A model generated the notes under the pieces. It was not told the DNA's origin. It saw only the letters and a program-made list of their open reading frames with translations, and made no database searches. Positions 7,606 through 11,579 of a stretch of DNA of 11,579 nt are shown one piece after another. Both the position numbers and the translations under genes were made by a program. The stretch comes from Burkholderiales bacterium (GTDB taxonomy: Bacteria; Pseudomonadota; Gammaproteobacteria; Burkholderiales; Thiobacillaceae), in assembly GCA_005793645.1 (NCBI GenBank), contig SXRG01000055.1:1-11579 (forward strand), given 5' to 3'. Each line of letters begins with the position of its first letter. The stretch's first letter is position 1.

Positions 7606-8175
7606 TTAAGACGCGGCCGTCATTGGCGCTTCAATAACCGCATAGATGCCCGGCAGGTTACGCCATAAACCATAGGCATCCATCCCCATCCCGAACACAT
7701 AGCGATCCGGAACCTCAAGTCCAACAAAATCGGCCCGCACGGGCTTCGTGCGGGATAATCGTTTCTCAGCAAGGACAGCAATCCACACCTCGGCCGCACC
7801 CATATCAAGCAGCTTCTGCCGGATGGCTGCCAGCGTAATACCTTCATCGAGAATATCGTCCAACACCAGCACAGCGCGCCCCTCAACCGTCTTCTTCGGC
7901 AAAGCGCACCAATCGATATTGCCCCCTGCCGTCGTATCCCGGTAACGGCTGGCGTGCAGGTAATCACACTCCAGCGGAAACTCCAGCCGTGGCAACAGAT
8001 TCCCAGCAAACACCACGCCGCCGTTCATCACCGTCAACACCAAAGGCAGCCGATCCGCCAGTACGGCACGGATCTCACCCGCCACGCGATCAAGGGCCCA
8101 TTCAATCGCCTGCTGACCAAATAACAGCTCGCTGCGATTAAAGACCTCCCAAGCCGGACGCAGCTCCATGTTCAT
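7606..8175 (-). CDS. hpt: Hypoxanthine-guanine phosphoribosyltransferase
   Basis: Cytosolic purine salvage enzyme that joins hypoxanthine or guanine to PRPP to give IMP or GMP. The 189-residue protein is the usual size for the family. The PRPP-binding loop VLVLDDILDEGITL spans 102-115, with the acidic pair Asp106-Asp107. VMNGGVVFAG (49-58) matches the pyrophosphate-binding loop region. AEKRL with Lys138 precedes the C-terminal VPDRYVFGMGMD (155-166), the place of the family's purine-contacting segment. The ATG at 8175 overlaps the rlmB stop (ATGA). A second ATG at 8169 is better placed behind GAGG (8177-8180, seven-base spacing), so the protein may be two residues shorter. With mtnP 12 bases downstream it forms a salvage pair: MtnP releases hypoxanthine and Hpt recaptures it as IMP. 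Confidence 0.94.
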   Translation of the reverse strand: MNMELRPAWEVFNRSELLFGQQAIEWALDRVAGEIRAVLADRLPLVLTVMNGGVVFAGNLLPRLEFPLECDYLHASRYRDTTAGGNIDWCALPKKTVEGRAVLVLDDILDEGITLAAIRQKLLDMGAAEVWIAVLAEKRLSRTKPVRADFVGLEVPDRYVFGMGMDAYGLWRNLPGIYAVIEAPMTAAS

Positions 8176-8924
8176 GCCTCAGTCCCAGCACGCTGCCGGC
8201 GTGCCTCATAGAGACAAACCCCGGTCGAAACCGAGACATTAAGGCTCTCTACCTGGCCCTGCATGGGGATTTTCACCAAGAGATCACAATGTTCGCGCGT
8301 CAAGCGACGCAGGCCCTCGCCCTCGGCCCCCAAGACCAGGGCCGTGGCCCCGGACAGGTCAGCCTCATTGAGATCCAGCGTCCCTTCGGCATCGGCACCT
8401 ACAATCAAGATACCGTGTTCCTTCATCTCGCGCAGGGTGCGCGCCAAGTTGGTGACCATAAGATACGGGACATGATCGGCCGCGCCGGAAGATGCCTTGA
8501 TCGCCACTGCGGTGAGGCCAGCCGAACGATCCTTGGGTGCAATCACCGCATGAGCGGCAAAAGCATCAGCACTGCGCAAACAGGCACCAAGATTATGGGG
8601 ATCGGTGACCCCGTCAAGGACCAAAAACAACGGCGGTTCAGTCATCGTATCGAGGACCTCGGCCAAGTTGAGAGCCAATTTAACCGGTTCAGAAAAAGCA
8701 ATCACGCCTTGGGTATTGCCTATGTGACCGCCCGCCATCTCGGACAAGCGTGCACCCTCTGACAAGACCAGCCGCACCCCATGCCTCTCAGCCAGTTGAA
8801 TCAGGTCACGGGCCCGCTTGTCGCGCCGATCCTTGTCCAGGTAGATGGCCTGTATGCTTTCCGCATGATGCCGCACCCGCGACACCACCGCATGAAATCC
8901 GTGCAACACCTGACGCTGGCTCAT
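8172..8924 (-). CDS. rlmB: 23S rRNA (guanosine-2251-2'-O-)-methyltransferase
   Basis: SAM-dependent SpoU/TrmH-class (SPOUT) methyltransferase that places the 2'-O-methyl group on G2251 in the peptidyl-transferase P loop of 23S rRNA. The 250-residue length fits E. coli RlmB (243). An N-terminal RNA-binding SpoU_sub_bind domain (about 5-80, beginning LHGFHAVVSRV) precedes the knotted catalytic domain. Motif 1 is DPHNLGACLRSADA (108-121) with Asn111 and Arg117. Motif 2 is LVLGAEGEGL (196-205). Motif 3 is IPMQGQVESLNVSVSTGV (219-236). The ATG at 8924 has a strong ribosome site, AGGGAGGG (8933-8940), eight bases away. It lies 155 bases downstream of rnr, the same neighbour as in Pseudomonas and E. 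coli, and its stop overlaps the hpt start by four bases. Confidence 0.96.
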   Translation of the reverse strand: MSQRQVLHGFHAVVSRVRHHAESIQAIYLDKDRRDKRARDLIQLAERHGVRLVLSEGARLSEMAGGHIGNTQGVIAFSEPVKLALNLAEVLDTMTEPPLFLVLDGVTDPHNLGACLRSADAFAAHAVIAPKDRSAGLTAVAIKASSGAADHVPYLMVTNLARTLREMKEHGILIVGADAEGTLDLNEADLSGATALVLGAEGEGLRRLTREHCDLLVKIPMQGQVESLNVSVSTGVCLYEARRQRAGTEA

Positions 8925-9078
8925 GAAAGAGACCCTCCCTGCACGGATTCGTCACAGGCCAACCCCGCGCAGCAGATGTTAAGTGACCGCAGCAACCACA
9001 GCGAGCGGCCAAAGGCACTCCACGGCATAGCCTGGGCACCGACCGACCGCCTCTGGCCGACGGGTCGTTCAATACAAC

Positions 9079-11475
9079 TCATCGGCGCCCGCTGCGGCCT
9101 TGGCCGCCAGCCTTGGCTTTCACGGCCTTATCTGGCTGCGCAGTCGACTTGGACGCCGGTTTTGCCGCAGCTGTGTTGGTTGCCGTCTTCGCCAAGCCAC
9201 CCCCGGTCTTACGGGTCGTGGGCTTGGCTGGTGCGGACTCCTTAAGCACCGGTTCCGTCACCAGCACGAAATCAATCTTCGCCGCATCTAGGTCAACGCG
9301 AACCACCTTAATGCGTACCTTATCGCCCAGGCGGTAACGCACGGCCGTGCGCTCACCCAGCATTTGATGACGTGCTGCGTCGAAATGGAAGTAGTCCGTA
9401 CCAAGATCCGAGACATGCACCAAGCCCTCGACATAGACCTCGTTGAGGGCCACAAAGATACCGAAACTGGTCACGCCGCTGATCACTCCCTCGTACTCGA
9501 AACCAATATGATCCTGCATGAAGAAACACTTTAACCACGCCGTCACATCGCGCGAGGCCTCATCAGCGCGCCGCTCGTTAGTCGAACAATGGACACCAAT
9601 AGCCTCCCACGAACCTGGTTTGTACTGCGTCGCTGCCAGACAGGCCTTGATCGAACGATGCACCAAGAGGTCCGGATAACGCCGGATAGGTGAAGTGAAA
9701 TGGGTGTACGACTCGTACGCGAGACCAAAGTGACCGACATTTTCAGGGCTGTACACGGCCTGATGCAGCGAGCGCAACATCACCGTCTGCAACAACTGCT
9801 CGTCTGGACGCCCCTTGACCTTTGCCAACAGATCGGCGTAATCCTTGGCGTGCGGCTCGTCGCCACCGGCCAGATGCAAACCAAACTCGGCCAAGAATGC
9901 GTGCAGTTTTTCCAGCTTGATCTGAGTCGGGCCCTGGTGTACACGGTAGAGCGTCGGGTGCTTTTTCTTTTGCAGAAACTCAGAGGCGCAAACATTGGCG
10001 GCTAACATACATTCTTCAATGATACGGTGTGCGTCGTTGCGTGATGTCGGCACGATACGCTCGATCTTGCCGGCCTCATTGAAGAACATCTTGGTCTCCA
10101 GCGTCTCGAACTCGATGGCTCCCCGCTCGCCGCGCGCCTTAAGGAGCAACTTGAACAACTTGTTCAAGTTTTTCAGGTCCGGCAGCAGGGCCGCCTTATC
10201 GGCCGGCACCGATGCCGGATCCGATAGCCAGTCCCAGACCTGGTTGTAAGTTAAACGGGCCTTGGAATGCATCACCGCCGGGTAGAAACGATGCTTCTTG
10301 ATCCGCCCAGTTGAGGTGATCTCCATCTCACACAGCATGCACAGGCGATCCACCGCCGGGTTAAGCGAGCAGAGCCCGTTCGACAACTCCTCCGGCAGCA
10401 TCGGAATGACCCGGCGCGGAAAATAAACCGACGTGCTGCGACTATAGGCCTCGGCATCGAGCGATGCGCCCGGCCGCACATAATGCGACACATCGGCAAT
10501 CGCCACGAACAGGCGGAAGCCGCGGCCTTCCGGCGCGCAATACACGGCGTCGTCAAAGTCACGCGCATCCTCGCCGTCTATGGTAACCAGCGGCAACGCC
10601 CGAACATCCTCACGCGCCAATCCTTCCGGGGTCTGGCCCAGATCGGTCTTGCGTACCGTCTTTGGAAGTTTCCTGGCCTCGGCAGTAACGGCCTCCGGAA
10701 ACTCAAACGGCAGATCATGCTTACGCAGGGCGATCTCGATCTCCATGCCGGAGTCGGCATAACCTCCCAGAACCTCGGTGATGCGACCGATCACAGGCGC
10801 GTGTTTGGTCGGATACTCGACCACCTCGACCATGACCACCTGACCAAAGACGGCCGCGCCCTCGTTACCTTTCGGTACGACGATGTCCTGGTTAATGCGC
10901 GGGTTCTCGGCGATCACCCACTGATAGCCATGCTCGATGTAAAAACGGCCCACCACCGGACGGGTAATACCGCGCTCCAGCACTTCGATAATCTTACCCT
11001 CGCGGCGGCCGCGATGGTCCACACCGTGCCCGCGCGCCATGACGCGATCGCCATGCAACACCTGATGCATCTCCTTTTCAGTCAGGCGCAGGTCACCCGA
11101 GGCATCGTCTGGGATAAAGAAACCGTAACCATCCGCGTGGCCTTCAATACGCCCAGCCTTGGCCTCGATCTTCTCCGGCAGGCAAAGCAGACCCCGGCGA
11201 TTGAACATCAACTGACCATCGCGCTGCATCGCCTGCAAACGACGGCGGAAAGGCTCTTCCTCCTCGGCTAGCATACCCAGACGATCGGCAAAGGCAGCAA
11301 CCTCTACCGGCTCGCCTGCCGCTTCAATCAGTTGCAGCAAAAATTCCCGGCTGGGCATCGGTTGCTCGTACTTTTCACGCTCCCGATTCAGGAACGGATC
11401 CTGCCAACGCAAGCCTTTTTGCCCGCCTTTTTTGTCTGCCTTGTGCCCACGCGGCGTAACGGACATCGTATTCAT
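9079..11475 (-). CDS. rnr: Ribonuclease R (RNB family 3'-5' exoribonuclease)
   Basis: Processive 3'-5' exoribonuclease that degrades structured RNA, takes part in rRNA and tmRNA quality control, and is induced by cold or stress in other bacteria. Taking the ATG at 11475 gives 798 residues. In order there is a basic N-terminal tail, a helix-turn-helix-like segment containing PSREFLLQ, two cold-shock (OB) domains, the RNB catalytic domain with the magnesium-binding run DGEDARDFDDA (300-310), the HFTSPIRRYPDLLVHR segment (592-607), an S1 domain (about 660-740) and a disordered Lys/Ala/Thr-rich tail (about 745-798) typical of RNase R. The frame is open back to a GTG at 11544, with ATGs at 11511, 11475 and 11466. 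The longest forms would place coding sequence across the divergent tRNA-Leu promoter, and homology only begins at QDPFLNRE, so a downstream ATG is preferred. Choice between 11475 and 11466 is uncertain; neither has a strong ribosome site. Confidence 0.94.
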   Translation of the reverse strand: MNTMSVTPRGHKADKKGGQKGLRWQDPFLNREREKYEQPMPSREFLLQLIEAAGEPVEVAAFADRLGMLAEEEEPFRRRLQAMQRDGQLMFNRRGLLCLPEKIEAKAGRIEGHADGYGFFIPDDASGDLRLTEKEMHQVLHGDRVMARGHGVDHRGRREGKIIEVLERGITRPVVGRFYIEHGYQWVIAENPRINQDIVVPKGNEGAAVFGQVVMVEVVEYPTKHAPVIGRITEVLGGYADSGMEIEIALRKHDLPFEFPEAVTAEARKLPKTVRKTDLGQTPEGLAREDVRALPLVTIDGEDARDFDDAVYCAPEGRGFRLFVAIADVSHYVRPGASLDAEAYSRSTSVYFPRRVIPMLPEELSNGLCSLNPAVDRLCMLCEMEITSTGRIKKHRFYPAVMHSKARLTYNQVWDWLSDPASVPADKAALLPDLKNLNKLFKLLLKARGERGAIEFETLETKMFFNEAGKIERIVPTSRNDAHRIIEECMLAANVCASEFLQKKKHPTLYRVHQGPTQIKLEKLHAFLAEFGLHLAGGDEPHAKDYADLLAKVKGRPDEQLLQTVMLRSLHQAVYSPENVGHFGLAYESYTHFTSPIRRYPDLLVHRSIKACLAATQYKPGSWEAIGVHCSTNERRADEASRDVTAWLKCFFMQDHIGFEYEGVISGVTSFGIFVALNEVYVEGLVHVSDLGTDYFHFDAARHQMLGERTAVRYRLGDKVRIKVVRVDLDAAKIDFVLVTEPVLKESAPAKPTTRKTGGGLAKTATNTAAAKPASKSTAQPDKAVKAKAGGQGRSGRR

Positions 11476-11510
11476 CTCAACCGAAGAACCGGTATTTTTC
11501 CTGTTTGTCA

Positions 11511-11540
11511 TTGACAGATTCCAGACATATTCACTAAAAT
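11511..11540 (+). promoter_or_regulatory. Strong sigma70-type promoter of the right tRNA-Leu
   Basis: A perfect -35 TTGACA (11511-11516) and a -10 TAAAAT (11535-11540, five of six matches) are separated by 18 bases. Transcription would start near 11547, about nine bases before the tRNA 5' end at 11556, as expected for a stable-RNA gene. The element overlaps the 5' extension of the rnr reading frame on the other strand, which argues against that extension being translated. Confidence 0.7.
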
Positions 11541-11555
11541 TCACGCTTCCTGAAT

Positions 11556-11579
11556 GCCCAGGTGGCGGAATTGGTAGAC
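11556..11579 (+). tRNA. tRNA-Leu 5' end, partial
   Basis: The bases GCCCAGG TG GCGGAATTGGTAGAC are the acceptor strand and D-arm of a leucine tRNA; GCGGAATTGGTAGAC is the characteristic Leu D-arm. The gene runs off the right edge, so the anticodon and long variable arm are not visible and the isoacceptor cannot be named. A tRNA-Leu gene beside rnr is also known in Pseudomonas, which supports the call. Confidence 0.9.

Noticed and set aside
8806..9072. An 88-codon minus-strand frame spanning the rnr-rlmB gap and the rlmB 5' end
   Set aside because: It runs out of frame into well-conserved rlmB coding sequence, shows no domain, and its Cys/Gly/Arg-rich content looks like translated non-coding DNA.
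8925..9078. Possible terminator or promoter in the 154-base rnr-rlmB gap
   Set aside because: Only short GC-rich repeats (GGTCGGTCGG against CGACC) and no T run were found, and no paired -35/-10 boxes at good spacing; only the rlmB ribosome site is convincing.
10483..11271. A 262-codon open frame on the plus strand opposite rnr
   Set aside because: Composition is that of an antisense shadow (no family resemblance, no ribosome site), and the opposite strand carries the conserved RNase R domains.
1..11579. A genomic island bounded by the two outward-facing tRNA genes
   Set aside because: No integrase, attachment repeat or accessory gene is present; all seven genes look vertically inherited housekeeping or common transporter genes.

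Overview
The window reads as ordinary chromosomal DNA of a GC-rich proteobacterium, most probably a gammaproteobacterium. The evidence is the map-glnD pair with a full-length four-domain GlnD, a MetG with the E. coli zinc-knuckle and anticodon-Trp numbering, RNase R next to RlmB beside a tRNA-Leu, and a Pseudomonas-type methylthioinosine phosphorylase. I cannot place genus or species. Almost every base is accounted for: seven intact protein genes lie between two partial tRNA genes that run off the window edges, and no gap between genes exceeds about 155 bases. I see no mobile element, CRISPR array, prophage or riboswitch.

Layout, left to right. (1) Bases 1-25, minus: the 5' end of a tRNA (probably Val), with its promoter just upstream. 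(2) Bases 73-1350, minus: a 12-TM UMF1/Atg22-type MFS transporter, divergent from metG. (3) Bases 1406-6806, plus: a tight operon of metG (methionyl-tRNA synthetase), map (methionine aminopeptidase) and glnD (PII uridylyltransferase), joined by ATGA and TAATG overlaps. (4) A short palindromic hairpin at 6817-6833 lies where glnD and mtnP converge. (5) Minus strand, in transcription order from the right: rnr (RNase R), rlmB (23S rRNA Gm2251 methyltransferase), hpt (hypoxanthine-guanine phosphoribosyltransferase) and mtnP (methylthioinosine phosphorylase). The rlmB-hpt-mtnP part is tightly coupled. (6) Bases 11556-11579, plus: the 5' end of a tRNA-Leu, with a near-consensus promoter lying inside the longest possible reading frame of rnr.

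Functionally the plus-strand operon joins the enzyme that charges tRNA with methionine, the enzyme that removes the N-terminal Met from new proteins, and the sensor of nitrogen status. The minus-strand set joins RNA processing (RNase R, RlmB) to a short salvage route: methylthioinosine is split to hypoxanthine plus methylthioribose-1-phosphate, and hypoxanthine is returned to IMP by Hpt. No undescribed system is evident. The points most worth a second look are the true rnr start relative to the tRNA-Leu promoter, the metG-map-glnD arrangement, the hpt-mtnP pair, and an antisense terminator-like hairpin inside rnr.
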